Below, one piece after another: positions 7,631 through 16,223 of a stretch of 64,000 nt of DNA. This DNA is from Cohnella sp. AR92. GTDB lineage: Bacteria > Bacillota > Bacilli > Paenibacillales > Paenibacillaceae. The first letter of the stretch is position 1. Each line of letters opens with the position of its first letter. The stretch covers positions 407,550-471,549 of the forward strand of contig NZ_RZJR01000002.1 in assembly GCF_003990975.1 (NCBI RefSeq), given 5' to 3'. The notes under the pieces were generated by a model. That model did no database searches, had not been told where the DNA came from, and saw only the letters and a program-made list of their open reading frames with translations. The position numbers and the translations under genes are program-made.

Positions 7631-8893
7631 ATGAACATTATCGACGAACTCGAGTGGCGCGACGCCATCAACCAGCAATCCGACGAGGAAGGGCTTCGCA
7701 AGCTGACTAACGAGAAGGCCGTGTCGCTCTATTGCGGCGTCGACCCGACCGGCGACAGCATGCATGTCGGGCACCTGATCCCGTTCATCGTGCTGAAGAG
7801 ATTCCAGTTGGCGGGCCATCGCCCCGTCATCCTGATCGGCGGCGCGACCGGCACGATCGGCGATCCGAGCGGACGCACGACCGAGCGCTCGCTGCAGACG
7901 ATGGAGCAGATTCAAGCGAACGTCGAAGCGCTCACGGCGCAGATGAAGAAGCTGTTCGTCACCGATAACGACGCCAGCCAGGTTCGCCTGGTCAACAACT
8001 ACGACTGGACTCACAAGATCAACGTCATCGAGTTCCTGCGCGATTACGGCAAGAACTTCAGCATCAACACGATGCTCGCCAAGGACGTCGTGGCCAGCCG
8101 CCTCGACAGCGGCATCTCCTTCACCGAGTTCTCCTACCAGATCCTGCAGTCGCTCGACTACCTGCACCTGTTCCAGAACGAGGACGTCCAGCTTCAGATC
8201 GGAGGCTCCGACCAATGGGGCAACATCACGAGCGGCCTTGACCTCATTCGCAAGAAGGAAGGTCCGGAAGCCCAGGCGTTCGCCCTGACGATCCCGCTCA
8301 TGCTGAAGGCGGACGGCACCAAGTTCGGCAAGTCGGCCGGCGGCGCCGTCTGGCTCGACCCGAACAAGACGACGCCTTACGAGTTCTACCAGTTCTGGGC
8401 GAACACGGACGACCGCGACGTCGTGAAGTACCTGAAGTACTTTACCTTCCTGAGCAAGGAAGAGATCGAAGCCCTGGCGGCGAAGGTGGAGACCGAGCCG
8501 CACAAGCGCGAAGCCCAGAAGGCCCTGGCCGAAGAGATGACCCGCTTCGTTCACGGCGAAGAAGCGCTTGAGCAAGCGAAGAGAATCACGGCCGCGCTGT
8601 TCAGCGGAGACATCCGCTCCCTCTCGGCGGACGAGATCGAGCAAGGCTTCAAGGAGATGCCGACCTTCACCGCAGGCACGGAGCCGAAGAACATCGTGGA
8701 ATGGCTCGTCGATGTCGGCATCGTACCTTCGAAGCGCCAGGCCCGCGAAGACCTGACCGCCGGAGCGATCTACCTGAACGGCGACCGCGTCACCGATCTG
8801 GAGCTGGAAGTTACGCCGGAGCATGCGATCGGCGGGCGCTTCATCATCATCCGCAAAGGCAAGAAAAAATACAGCCTCGTCAAGCTCGGCTAA
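7631..8893 (+). CDS. tyrS: Tyrosyl-tRNA synthetase (TyrS type)
   Basis: This class I aminoacyl-tRNA synthetase charges tRNA-Tyr. The 420-residue protein has the HIGH-type motif HVGHL (about residues 46-50), GSDQWGNI in the tyrosine pocket, and the KMSKS-type loop KFGKS (about 236-240). A C-terminal S4-like RNA-binding domain begins around residue 350 (VPSKRQAREDLTAGAIYLNG). The length is normal for bacterial TyrS. It is regulated by the T-box immediately upstream; the start ATG follows AAAAAGGGG. An exonuclease gene follows after 88 bases and may share the transcript, because no terminator lies between them. Confidence 0.97.
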   Translation: MNIIDELEWRDAINQQSDEEGLRKLTNEKAVSLYCGVDPTGDSMHVGHLIPFIVLKRFQLAGHRPVILIGGATGTIGDPSGRTTERSLQTMEQIQANVEALTAQMKKLFVTDNDASQVRLVNNYDWTHKINVIEFLRDYGKNFSINTMLAKDVVASRLDSGISFTEFSYQILQSLDYLHLFQNEDVQLQIGGSDQWGNITSGLDLIRKKEGPEAQAFALTIPLMLKADGTKFGKSAGGAVWLDPNKTTPYEFYQFWANTDDRDVVKYLKYFTFLSKEEIEALAAKVETEPHKREAQKALAEEMTRFVHGEEALEQAKRITAALFSGDIRSLSADEIEQGFKEMPTFTAGTEPKNIVEWLVDVGIVPSKRQAREDLTAGAIYLNGDRVTDLELEVTPEHAIGGRFIIIRKGKKKYSLVKLG

Positions 8894-8981
8894 GCTGACA
8901 AAAATCGGGCAGAAGCTTATAATAACGAAAGCACGTTTTTATGCGGGCTTCGAGAAGCGTTGACGATAAGGTGTGACCGTC

Positions 8982-9656
8982 TTGACTTATATTGTTTATG
9001 ACCTGGAAATGACCGTACGCCGCAAGAAAGGCCAAGTTGCCGAGATCATCGAGATCGGGGCGGCCAAGGTAAAAGTTCTGGAAGGCGTTCCGACGATCGT
9101 CGATACGTTCCAGACGTTCGTGCGGCCGGTCGTCGTCCCCCAGCTGTCCGAGGATACCACTTCCTTCACGGGCATTACGCAGGATGACGTTGCCGGCGCG
9201 AGCACGCTCCGCGATGCGATTCGCGGCTTCGTGGAATGGATTGGGCCGGAGGAATATTACCTGTGCGCCTGGGGGCCGGACGACCATCGCCAGCTTGTCC
9301 AGGAATGCCGGGAGCAGAAGATCGAGACCGGCTGGATCCTGAACCATAACAATCTGCAGAAAATGCTGTCCAAGACGTTCAAGCTGGAGAAGCACCAGCA
9401 GATGGGACTGAAGAACGCGCTGGAGATGCTGGAGATTCCGTTCGTCGGCTCCCATCACCGCGCGATGGACGACGCGGTCAATACGGCGCAGATTCTCGTA
9501 AAGCTGTTCGACCAGCTTCAATTCCGGCGCAACAAGCTGTCGGAGGAGCCCAAGCTGGAATCGGAGATCGTCTACAAGACCGATCACTACGAGAATTTGC
9601 CCTTCGCCGCGCTGGCCAAGCTTTTCCCGGACGAACGCAAAAGCTCCAAGCCCTGA
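8982..9656 (+). CDS. ERI1/KapD-like DEDDh 3'-5' exonuclease
   Basis: This cytosolic 3'-5' exonuclease belongs to the DEDDh superfamily. The TTG start at 8982 is chosen because AAGGTG lies 9 nt upstream and the product then begins TYIVYDLEMT, as family members do; the frame also reaches a GTG at 8973. The acidic residues are recognisable: YDLEMT (first D and E), WGPDDHRQL (second D) and SHHRAMDDAVNT (H and last D). The pattern resembles ERI1-like proteins and B. subtilis KapD, named for an effect on sporulation. The substrate is unknown. The gene lies after tyrS and ends inside its own terminator hairpin. Confidence 0.8.
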   Translation: MTYIVYDLEMTVRRKKGQVAEIIEIGAAKVKVLEGVPTIVDTFQTFVRPVVVPQLSEDTTSFTGITQDDVAGASTLRDAIRGFVEWIGPEEYYLCAWGPDDHRQLVQECREQKIETGWILNHNNLQKMLSKTFKLEKHQQMGLKNALEMLEIPFVGSHHRAMDDAVNTAQILVKLFDQLQFRRNKLSEEPKLESEIVYKTDHYENLPFAALAKLFPDERKSSKP

Positions 9657-9674
9657 ATGGGCTTGGAGCTTTTT
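9641..9674 (+). terminator. Terminator overlapping the exonuclease stop codon
   Basis: AAGCTCCAAGCCC (9641-9653) and GGGCTTGGAGCTT (9659-9671) form a perfect 13-bp stem followed by T residues. The TGA stop (9654-9656) sits in the 5-nt loop, so the last codons are part of the terminator. Confidence 0.9.
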
Positions 9675-9701
9675 GGTTGTTGGGCACGACGGCTGAAGAG
9701 G

Positions 9702-10355
9702 TCATTGGTTCAACCGCCTTCCGTCGAACCGGTTTGCTATGAGCATGGATGCCGCTAAGAGGACGGTTCCGACCGCGAGCAGCCACCCCTTCTCGTCATA
9801 GCTTCCCTCCGACATCGAGAATAGCTTTAACGGCCCCAGATGCTTGCCCCCCGACATCAGATTATACGTGTAGTACATAAGAGGCAGCATATAACCGATA
9901 GCGATCTGTCCGGTCAAGCTATAGAAAAGCAGCCCTATCGCGCCCAAGCAATAAGCGCTGGCGAAGGTTCCTCCCGCATACGGAAGCCAAGGAAATTCAC
10001 CGCCGGCTCGCAGCAGAAGGAGAACATAAACCGCGAGGAAAACAGCAAGCGACAGGACAGCCAGGAAGAGGCGGGTCAACCGGACCGCGGCGAGCGGCGT
10101 CTTCTTGGAAGCGAGAACTTCGCGCACGGCCGGATGCTGCTCCGCCTGGAACAGCGGAGTCAGCAGCGCGATGCCGATCAGCGAGACGAACTTCTCCAGC
10201 GGCTCGGCTGCTTCGGCGCCGACCCGATTGGCCATGCCGAACAGCATGGGGGATATCATCAGAAGCAGCGCCGCGATTCCAAGTGAAGGGGCTTGGTTAT
10301 TGCGCAGATTGGCTCCGGCCAGGTAACCGTATTTTCTTATAAAAGCCGCGAACAT
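9702..10355 (-). CDS. ABC exporter membrane subunit, second permease
   Basis: This hydrophobic protein of 217 residues has about six membrane segments (for example SLGIAALLLMISPMLFGMAN, LFLAVLSLAVFLAVYVLLLL and a C-terminal pair). It is the last gene of the unit RR-HK-ATPase-permease-permease. Its start has an excellent ribosome site (AAAGGAGGGGG) lying within the coding end of the previous gene, giving a 59-bp overlap in different frames, which suggests tightly coupled translation. No substrate-defining motif was recognised. With the preceding 383-residue permease it probably forms a heterodimeric ABC-2-like membrane channel. Confidence 0.75.
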   Translation of the reverse strand: MFAAFIRKYGYLAGANLRNNQAPSLGIAALLLMISPMLFGMANRVGAEAAEPLEKFVSLIGIALLTPLFQAEQHPAVREVLASKKTPLAAVRLTRLFLAVLSLAVFLAVYVLLLLRAGGEFPWLPYAGGTFASAYCLGAIGLLFYSLTGQIAIGYMLPLMYYTYNLMSGGKHLGPLKLFSMSEGSYDEKGWLLAVGTVLLAASMLIANRFDGRRLNQ

Positions 10356-11448
10356 TCAGCTTCCCCCTCCTTTTCCTCTCGTAGATCCATGCCGTTGCGA
10401 GTACCAGCAGTAGCGACAGGAGCGTGTACCCGATCCGGTTCGCGGCAAGCGTGCCGAGATGATCGAGGAATTGCTGCGAATTGCCCGCCGTATTATGCCG
10501 CAACGCGAGATCCCAGCCGTATCCGCCATCGATATGCTTGATGCCTTGGTTCAGCCCGACGAACCAGCCAATTCCTTGGACCGCCACCGCGATCGGCGTC
10601 TCGGTCAGCTCGGTCAGAAACATTCCGATCGCCGTTGTCGCCAGCAAGGTCGGCAGCAGCCAGCCGAAGGAGTATTTAAAGAATGCAAATCGATCGATCT
10701 CGCTCCAGCCATACTGCGTTCCGGACAAATAGGTCGCGTATGCAGCCAACAGAAGGACAGGCAGGAACAAGGCGATAATAAGAGCCAGATAGCGGCTTCC
10801 TACGATACGGATGGATGCGGCGCTTCGGACGTCGAGCAGCTCCTTCATGCCGGCGCGGCGATCTTTCATCCCGAACGCTACGGCTACGAACACAGGCACG
10901 AAGGCGAGCATAACGCCAAGGTAGTCGCTGAACAGCCGAGCATCGGCTCCGCTAAAGCGGTCCTTCTCCACAATCAGATTGTAGTCGGATAGCGCCTCTT
11001 CATAGGTTCTCGGAACGTTACCGAACGTGGACAGAGAGCCGCTTGCATAGGAAGTGCCGCCGCCGATCAGCTTGTCCGCTTGATCCATCCGCTGCTTGAA
11101 ACGGGAGAAATCTTGAGCCTTTTGAGCTTTGGCAATCTCGGCAAGAAGCTCGCCAATCCGGTCCTGCTCCCGCTCGCTTAGCTTCACATTCTTGTAGAAG
11201 CCGAGCGGATAAGCGGCGTACGAGTTGGCCGCATATTCGGCTTCCAACGACTGACGGGCGCCCTGCATGATGATTGATGGTTCGTTCGAGCTTCTCATCC
11301 CGTAGCTGTCGGCTCCCGGCTTCGGCGGATCGATTCGATCGAATTGAGCGCCGACCTGCGAATAGAGGAAGCCGACCAAGAAAATCACGTAGAGGATATA
11401 AGTGACGCTGAACCATCCTTTCTTAAGCTCCAGTCGAAGCATCGTCAC
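10297..11448 (-). CDS. ABC exporter membrane subunit, first permease
   Basis: The 383-residue ABC-2-like permease has one N-terminal membrane helix (about residues 12-31) and an extracytoplasmic region of about 140 residues rich in charged helices (SEREQDRIGELLAEIAKAQ). It then has about five more helices from residue 178. This helix-large-loop-helices layout is typical of peptide or antimicrobial exporters with an outside domain, but the substrate is unknown. The GTG start overlaps the TGA of the ATPase gene (GTGA), and the 3' end overlaps the second permease by 59 bp. It belongs to the unit controlled by the adjacent two-component system. Confidence 0.78.
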   Translation of the reverse strand: MTMLRLELKKGWFSVTYILYVIFLVGFLYSQVGAQFDRIDPPKPGADSYGMRSSNEPSIIMQGARQSLEAEYAANSYAAYPLGFYKNVKLSEREQDRIGELLAEIAKAQKAQDFSRFKQRMDQADKLIGGGTSYASGSLSTFGNVPRTYEEALSDYNLIVEKDRFSGADARLFSDYLGVMLAFVPVFVAVAFGMKDRRAGMKELLDVRSAASIRIVGSRYLALIIALFLPVLLLAAYATYLSGTQYGWSEIDRFAFFKYSFGWLLPTLLATTAIGMFLTELTETPIAVAVQGIGWFVGLNQGIKHIDGGYGWDLALRHNTAGNSQQFLDHLGTLAANRIGYTLLSLLLVLATAWIYERKRRGKLNVRGFYKKIRLPGRSQSAQ

Positions 11449-12350
11449 CGCACCTCCCCTGGCAAGTGAACCGAAGCGCCCTTTTCCCGCATGAGCAGCA
11501 TGTACGCATCTTCCATATTCGGCACGCAGGGCACCGCTCCCGCGATCGGAGGGGCGTCTGCGACCAAGCGGACCTGGACCCGATTCCCGGATGCCAGCAT
11601 CCCCGTCACGGTATGCTTCTTCTTCAAGCTGTCCAGCTCTTGACGGTCGACCTCCGCTATATAAACTTTCCCCTCCGCCGAAGCCGTAAGTTGGGCCGTG
11701 GTTCCCTGATACAGAAGCCTGCCGCTCTCCAATACGGCGATGTTCTCGCAGGCTGCTTCGATATCCCCGACGATATGGGTGGAGAGGATAACGATCCTCT
11801 CTTCCGCGAGCTCGGCCAGCAGATGACGGAACCGAATTCTCTCCTCCGGATCCAAGCCCGCCGTCGGCTCGTCTACGATAAGAACCTTCGGATCGTGAAG
11901 GATCGCCTGGGCGATGCCCAGCCTTCTTCTCATCCCTCCGGACAACGCTTTAACCTTGGTCCGGTGATGCCTGTCCAGATTCACCCGCTCCAGAAGGCGG
12001 GGAATTCTCTCCTTGCGCGCCGAACGATCCAGACCCGAGAGAGCGCCGAGGTAATCCATGGCGGCGTAGACGCTCATTCGAGGGTACATCGAGAAGTCTT
12101 GCGGAAGGTAACCGATCAACCCGCGGACCTCGCTTGCGTTCTCGATCGGAATGCCGCATACGTTAAGGCGCCCGCCGCTCTTCGGAAGCAGCGTCGCTAA
12201 CGTTCTCATCAGCGTCGTTTTCCCCGCGCCGTTCGGGCCAAGCAGCCCAAACATGCCTTGCCCTATCGTTAAAGTGATCTCGCTTAGCGCTTTCTTGCGC
12301 CCGTAATGCTTGATTAATTCGAGAATCTCGATCGACAGCTTGTCCTTCAT
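11445..12350 (-). CDS. ABC exporter ATP-binding protein
   Basis: The 301-residue nucleotide-binding subunit powers the two permeases encoded downstream. Walker A is LLGPNGAGKTTLM (about residues 36-48), the Q-loop lies in GYLPQDF, the ABC signature is LSGGMRRRLGIAQ, Walker B is VLIVDEPTAGLDPEER and the switch histidine is in ILSTHIVGD. A C-terminal accessory region of about 80 residues follows, as in drug and peptide exporter ATPases. The ribosome site is AAAGGAGGG. It starts 52 bases after the sensor kinase gene, so the regulator and transporter probably share one transcript. Confidence 0.88.
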   Translation of the reverse strand: MKDKLSIEILELIKHYGRKKALSEITLTIGQGMFGLLGPNGAGKTTLMRTLATLLPKSGGRLNVCGIPIENASEVRGLIGYLPQDFSMYPRMSVYAAMDYLGALSGLDRSARKERIPRLLERVNLDRHHRTKVKALSGGMRRRLGIAQAILHDPKVLIVDEPTAGLDPEERIRFRHLLAELAEERIVILSTHIVGDIEAACENIAVLESGRLLYQGTTAQLTASAEGKVYIAEVDRQELDSLKKKHTVTGMLASGNRVQVRLVADAPPIAGAVPCVPNMEDAYMLLMREKGASVHLPGEVR

Positions 12351-12402
12351 AAGAAAAACCCTCCTTTAAGCTTACAAGGAGAGTGTACCGAGAGAATATC
12401 AA

Positions 12403-13620
12403 CTATCTATCTACTTCTCTGCTTCTAGGGGCTAGGAACGAGGCGACAACGATTGCTCCGCCCGTATCGGCATTAGCCAGCTGCAGCTTGCCGCCATGCT
12501 TCTCGCAGAGCAGCCTGGCGATATGCAAGCCCATTCCGAAGTGCCCTCCCTGCTCCCGTTCGCCCTGATAGAAAGGAGAAGCGGCCATCCTGAGCGCTTC
12601 CTCCGAGAACCCGTCGCCGTCATCCTGCACCTTCAAGGTCAATAGGCCTTGCTCCCAGCCCAGCTCCACGGCTATCTTCGCTCGGGCATATCGGATCGCA
12701 TTGCCTATCAGATTGTCCGCGACGCGAAGGAGGACATCGAGATCCGCTTGGACCGATCGGGGAGCGTTGCCGGCATGCACGAAGACGGCGATCGAACGGT
12801 TATGGGCTTGCTCGAGCGCGTTCGAGACCGAGCGAAGCGCCTCTCCGATCTTCTCCAAGCTTTGGGTGGAGGGATGAATGGCGATATCCTCAAGCTTCTG
12901 AATGGCGCTCATGGAATCGACATAGCTCTGAATCCGCGCGGCATGGCCGGCGATCGATCCGATCACTTCGAGCAGTTTCTCTTCTTTTACTCTCCCCTGC
13001 GGCACGTATTTGTTCAGGAAGTCGGTATAGCCGCGAAGCACCGTAAGCGGGGTTCGAAGATCGTGGGAGAATGCGGCGTTGAGCTGCTTGCGCTCCTCCA
13101 TCGTTCTCCACATCTCGCGATAATGCCCTTCAAGCGAATCGCGCATGCTGTCCAGCGAAGCGCACAATCTCCCCATCTCGTCTCGGGATTCGTAATCAAG
13201 CGAGAAGTCAAGCTCTCTATGCGCAATCTTCTCCGCCGACTTCTCGATGAGCTCGATCGGCTTCTTCAGTTTATGACGGTAGATGAGCATAGCGGCCAAA
13301 AGAATGAATCCTCCATAGAAAACGGGAATGACGAGCAGTTGAGCGACGTTGATTCCTTTGAGCAGCAGGCCGTCTTTTCTTGAGAATTCGACGCCTTCCT
13401 TCTGCTCCTGAAGGCCGATGAGGATTCTCCTGCCCTGCTCGTCGGTAAAGTAGCTCTCCTCCGCCGAGTAATAGTTCGAATAAATATGGGCCTGCCAATG
13501 CTCGAGACGGTTCATGGCGATCCCGCTCAGCAGAGTAGCAAGCAGCATGAACGCGACGGTATAGGCTGCTATCGTATGTCGGATCGACAGGTCCTTCCAC
13601 TTCCGCTTCAGCCGACCCAT
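12403..13620 (-). CDS. Sensor histidine kinase of the ABC-exporter unit
   Basis: Membrane-bound kinase, partner of the adjacent OmpR-type regulator. The start is placed at the ATG at 13620, with GGGGAG upstream; the ATG at 13638 lacks a ribosome site. It then overlaps the regulator's end by 13 bases. Layout: first helix (about residues 15-35), an outside segment of roughly 55 residues, second helix, HAMP, HisKA with the phospho-acceptor in AAFSHDLRTPLTVL, then HATPase with N-box DNLIGNAIRYA and glycine boxes DDGDGF and GMGLHIARLL. The outside loop is larger than in Bce-type intramembrane kinases, so it may sense the ligand directly. The signal is unknown. Confidence 0.88.
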   Translation of the reverse strand: MGRLKRKWKDLSIRHTIAAYTVAFMLLATLLSGIAMNRLEHWQAHIYSNYYSAEESYFTDEQGRRILIGLQEQKEGVEFSRKDGLLLKGINVAQLLVIPVFYGGFILLAAMLIYRHKLKKPIELIEKSAEKIAHRELDFSLDYESRDEMGRLCASLDSMRDSLEGHYREMWRTMEERKQLNAAFSHDLRTPLTVLRGYTDFLNKYVPQGRVKEEKLLEVIGSIAGHAARIQSYVDSMSAIQKLEDIAIHPSTQSLEKIGEALRSVSNALEQAHNRSIAVFVHAGNAPRSVQADLDVLLRVADNLIGNAIRYARAKIAVELGWEQGLLTLKVQDDGDGFSEEALRMAASPFYQGEREQGGHFGMGLHIARLLCEKHGGKLQLANADTGGAIVVASFLAPRSREVDR

Positions 13621-14282
13621 TTGTACCCGACTCCCCATACGGTCGCGATATAAGTTCTGTCGCTAATAACGCCAAGCTTCGCGCGGATGCGGCGAATATG
13701 CTCGGCCACGACGGAGCTGTCCCCTTCGCTGTCGTAACCCCAGAGCCGCTCGTAAATCCGTTCCTTGTCGAAGATCTGGCCCGTGTTCGTCGAGAGAAGC
13801 TCGATAATATCGAACTCCTTCTTCGCCAAGGCAAGAAATTCGCCCTTCGCGGATACCGTCCTCTCGCTGTAATCGATGGTCAGATCGCCGGTAAAGCTTA
13901 CTCTCGTTCGGCTTCGCTGGCGTTGCTCCCTTCTTAGATGGGCGTCTACTCGGGCTCCCAGCTCATCGAGGGAGAACGGCTTCACGATATAATCGTCCCC
14001 CCCTGCCCGCAATCCGTCGATCCTGTCGGCCTCTTCCACTTTGGCCGTAAGGAACAGAATCGGGCAGGCCACGTGATCGCGGATCGCCCCGCACACCGAT
14101 AGGCCGTCCCGTCCCGGCAGGTTGATATCCAGAAGGATGAGATCCGGCTGGCGGGCCGCCTGCTTCATCGCTTCCTCGCCGTCCGCCGCGGTCATCACCG
14201 TATAACCGTTCATCTCGAAATAGTCCTTCAGAAGCCTGACGATATCGGCTTCGTCATCCACGATCAATAATTGGCCTCGCAT
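13608..14282 (-). CDS. OmpR/PhoB-family response regulator
   Basis: The 224-residue regulator has a receiver domain (acidic pair in VDDEADIV, phospho-acceptor Asp in LILLDINLPGRDG, conserved Lys in YIVKPFSLDE) and a C-terminal winged helix (FDIIELLSTNTGQIFDKERI and HIRRIRAKLG). The start is the ATG at 14282, 6 nt after GAGAGGTG; the GTG three codons earlier lies inside that ribosome site. Just upstream are four perfect 11-bp direct repeats (14318-14361). OmpR-family proteins bind direct repeats of this spacing, so autoregulation of the whole operon is likely by inference. Confidence 0.92.
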   Translation of the reverse strand: MRGQLLIVDDEADIVRLLKDYFEMNGYTVMTAADGEEAMKQAARQPDLILLDINLPGRDGLSVCGAIRDHVACPILFLTAKVEEADRIDGLRAGGDDYIVKPFSLDELGARVDAHLRREQRQRSRTRVSFTGDLTIDYSERTVSAKGEFLALAKKEFDIIELLSTNTGQIFDKERIYERLWGYDSEGDSSVVAEHIRRIRAKLGVISDRTYIATVWGVGYKWVG

Positions 14283-14317
14283 GGCATTCACCTCTCAGAT
14301 GAACCTATCGGACGCGG

Positions 14318-14361
14318 ATCAACTTTTTATCAACTTTTTATCAACTTTTTATCAACTTTGT
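14318..14361 (-). promoter_or_regulatory. Four 11-bp direct repeats, candidate response-regulator operator
   Basis: The plus-strand motif ATCAACTTT begins at 14318, 14329, 14340 and 14351, an exact 11-bp period, with TT filling the spacers (AAAGTTGAT on the minus strand). The array ends 35 bases upstream of the regulator start. One repeat per helical turn is the known pattern for tandem dimers of OmpR/PhoB-type regulators. Confidence 0.75.
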
Positions 14362-14384
14362 TCTAGGATTCCTTCCCGACTGCA

Positions 14385-14427
14385 CAAAAAAACTTCTCGA
14401 CCGAGCGCGAAGCTCGCATCGAGAAGT
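14385..14427 (-). terminator. Terminator of the urease operon
   Basis: Minus-strand ACTTCTCGA (14419-14427) pairs with TCGAGAAGT (14392-14400), with an inner CGAGC/GCTCG stem and a seven-base T-run. It lies just after the ureD stop and directly abuts the regulator's repeat array. Confidence 0.88.
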
Positions 14428-14436
14428 CGGGCAGGC

Positions 14437-15336
14437 TTATCCTCCCTTCAGCAGCCGAACGGGGGAAGCGCCGAATAAAACCAAGCGGGCGGCATCCCAT
14501 ACCTCTTGCATGGCGCGTTGAACCTGCCACGTGCGGTTACCGACCAGCATAGCGACCAGGCCGTGCCTTGCGGTTCTAGCGAGCGCCAGCTTAACCTCGC
14601 CGCGGTCGTCCGCCAGCAAGCCGCTCTCCTCAAGCTGTGCCGTCATCGCGGCGATCGCCGGTCCGTCCAAGCGATCCGAGAAGATCGATAGGGATCCTAG
14701 GTGCGTCTTTGTTCCGAAGCAGCCCGGAGCCTTCAAATCCATCTGACCGGGCAGCCATCGCTGTCGCTGATGATGGATCAGCTCGCCTTGATACCGTACG
14801 CTCAGGCTCGTCTCGCAGCGATCGAAGCCGAAGACCTCTCCTCTGGCTATACGCCCCGGGCAGAACAGGTCCGCAAGCATGCAGACGCTCTCCGGTTCAA
14901 GCTCGACCTGCGTATCGCAGCGATACTTCGCCCCCCGGAAGAGCATCACCGGTTCCGGTAGCCATTCCAGCACCGCTCCCCTCCCCAGACGGAAACGCTG
15001 CTCCGCCCGGGCATCGGAATCCGGGCATGGATGCACCCGCGTATAAGCTTGATTGGTCGCATAGAGACGGGCACCCGCTCCGACCGTCCAATCGTAGAAG
15101 TAACGGTCTCCGTCCAGAAGCCCGGGGGAGACATCCATCTGGACGACGGCTAGCTGCGGCCCCGCCTCGTCGCGAAGGGCGAACGTCTTCGCGATCTTGA
15201 GCGGAGCGGTATGGTAACGGCTCGTCAGCTCCGGCTTGCCGGCGACGAGCGAGACGGCCGCCGCCAGCTCCGCGCGAACCTTAAGAAGGCTCGTTTCTCC
15301 TGCCTCTGCCCGATCGGCTTCAACCGGCGGTCGCAT
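14437..15336 (-). CDS. ureD: Urease accessory protein UreD
   Basis: UreD scaffolds the UreD-F-G complex that delivers nickel to apo-urease. The 299-residue protein has family features [13 protein letters not shown] near residue 40, [31 protein letters not shown]-type central strands, and GREVFGF-like [16 protein letters not shown] near residue 165. It is the last gene of the urease operon: its ATG overlaps the end of ureG by 17 bases and a strong terminator follows the stop codon. The length is within the family range. The order F-G-D matches many Bacillota urease clusters. Confidence 0.93.
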   Translation of the reverse strand: MRPPVEADRAEAGETSLLKVRAELAAAVSLVAGKPELTSRYHTAPLKIAKTFALRDEAGPQLAVVQMDVSPGLLDGDRYFYDWTVGAGARLYATNQAYTRVHPCPDSDARAEQRFRLGRGAVLEWLPEPVMLFRGAKYRCDTQVELEPESVCMLADLFCPGRIARGEVFGFDRCETSLSVRYQGELIHHQRQRWLPGQMDLKAPGCFGTKTHLGSLSIFSDRLDGPAIAAMTAQLEESGLLADDRGEVKLALARTARHGLVAMLVGNRTWQVQRAMQEVWDAARLVLFGASPVRLLKGG

Positions 15337-16081
15337 GACGTCCCGCTTCGCGCTCTACCCAGGATACGACTTCTTCGAGACCGTCTCCCCCTTGCAGGTT
15401 CGTAAAGACGAACGGCTTCTCGCCGCGCATGCGGCGCGAATCCTGCTCCATGACCTGCAAGCTGGCGCCGACGAAGGGAGCCAGGTCGATCTTGTTGATG
15501 ATTAGCAGGTCGGATCGGCTGATGCCGGGTCCGCCTTTGCGCGGAATCTTCTCGCCTTGAGCGACGTCGATGATATAGATGAAACGGTCCACGAGCTCCG
15601 GGCTGAACGCGGCCGCCAGGTTATCCCCGCCGCTCTCGATCAGGATGAGCTCCAGATGAGGGAATCTCAGCTCCAGCTCCTCCACCGCTTCGAAGTTCAT
15701 GGACGCGTCCTCCCGAATCGCGGTGTGCGGGCAGCCTCCGGTTTCGACGCCGATAATCCGCTCCAGCGGCAGGCACCCGGTCGCGTTCAGGATGCGGGCG
15801 TCTTCTTTCGTATAGATGTCGTTGGTGATGACCGCCAGATCCAGTCGTTCCTTCAGCTCGAACGCCAGCCTCTCCACCAGCTTCGTCTTGCCGGAGCCGA
15901 CCGGTCCGCCGATGCCGATCCGCATCGGGCGCCCGCCGGCGAATGCCGGGGTCTCCCACTCCGGATGCTCATGATCGTGGCCCGTGCGATGGAACCGAAG
16001 CTCTCGGCTCACCTCGCCGCATGTACCTCCGTTCACGCGGTCGATATGATGCAGGCGTTCCTGACGATTGAACATATTCAT
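15320..16081 (-). CDS. ureG: Urease accessory GTPase UreG with N-terminal extension
   Basis: UreG is the GTPase that drives nickel insertion into urease. The G domain begins near residue 52 ([18 protein letters not shown]-loop). It has the metal-binding CPH motif in [14 protein letters not shown], the ESGGDNLAA signature and the base-recognition motif NKIDLAPF. The full product is 253 residues, about 50 longer than typical UreG, because of an N-terminal segment containing HHIDR and [12 protein letters not shown]. Such histidines could help hold nickel. No ureE lies in the operon, so this extension may partly replace it (inference). The start has a moderate ribosome site (GGGAGGG) upstream. 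Confidence 0.93.
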   Translation of the reverse strand: MNMFNRQERLHHIDRVNGGTCGEVSRELRFHRTGHDHEHPEWETPAFAGGRPMRIGIGGPVGSGKTKLVERLAFELKERLDLAVITNDIYTKEDARILNATGCLPLERIIGVETGGCPHTAIREDASMNFEAVEELELRFPHLELILIESGGDNLAAAFSPELVDRFIYIIDVAQGEKIPRKGGPGISRSDLLIINKIDLAPFVGASLQVMEQDSRRMRGEKPFVFTNLQGGDGLEEVVSWVEREAGRHATAG

Positions 16082-16161
16082 CGACTAATCCCTCCCATTG
16101 GATTAATTGAAGAGCATTCGAATATGGCCGGGCGGCTTGGGTTGCCTCGCTCCGGCGCTCC

Positions 16162-16184
16162 GTAACCCGACGATAACGGGTTAC
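16162..16184. other. Intercistronic hairpin between ureF and ureG
   Basis: GTAACCCG (16162-16169) pairs with CGGGTTAC (16177-16184) over a 7-nt loop. No T-run follows on the minus strand. It lies in the 142-base gap between the ureF stop and ureG start, where a processing or stability element is plausible. Confidence 0.5.
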
Positions 16185-16223
16185 AGCCCAGCTAAGCGGC
16201 TATCCCGCCTACGGCGCTCTCCC

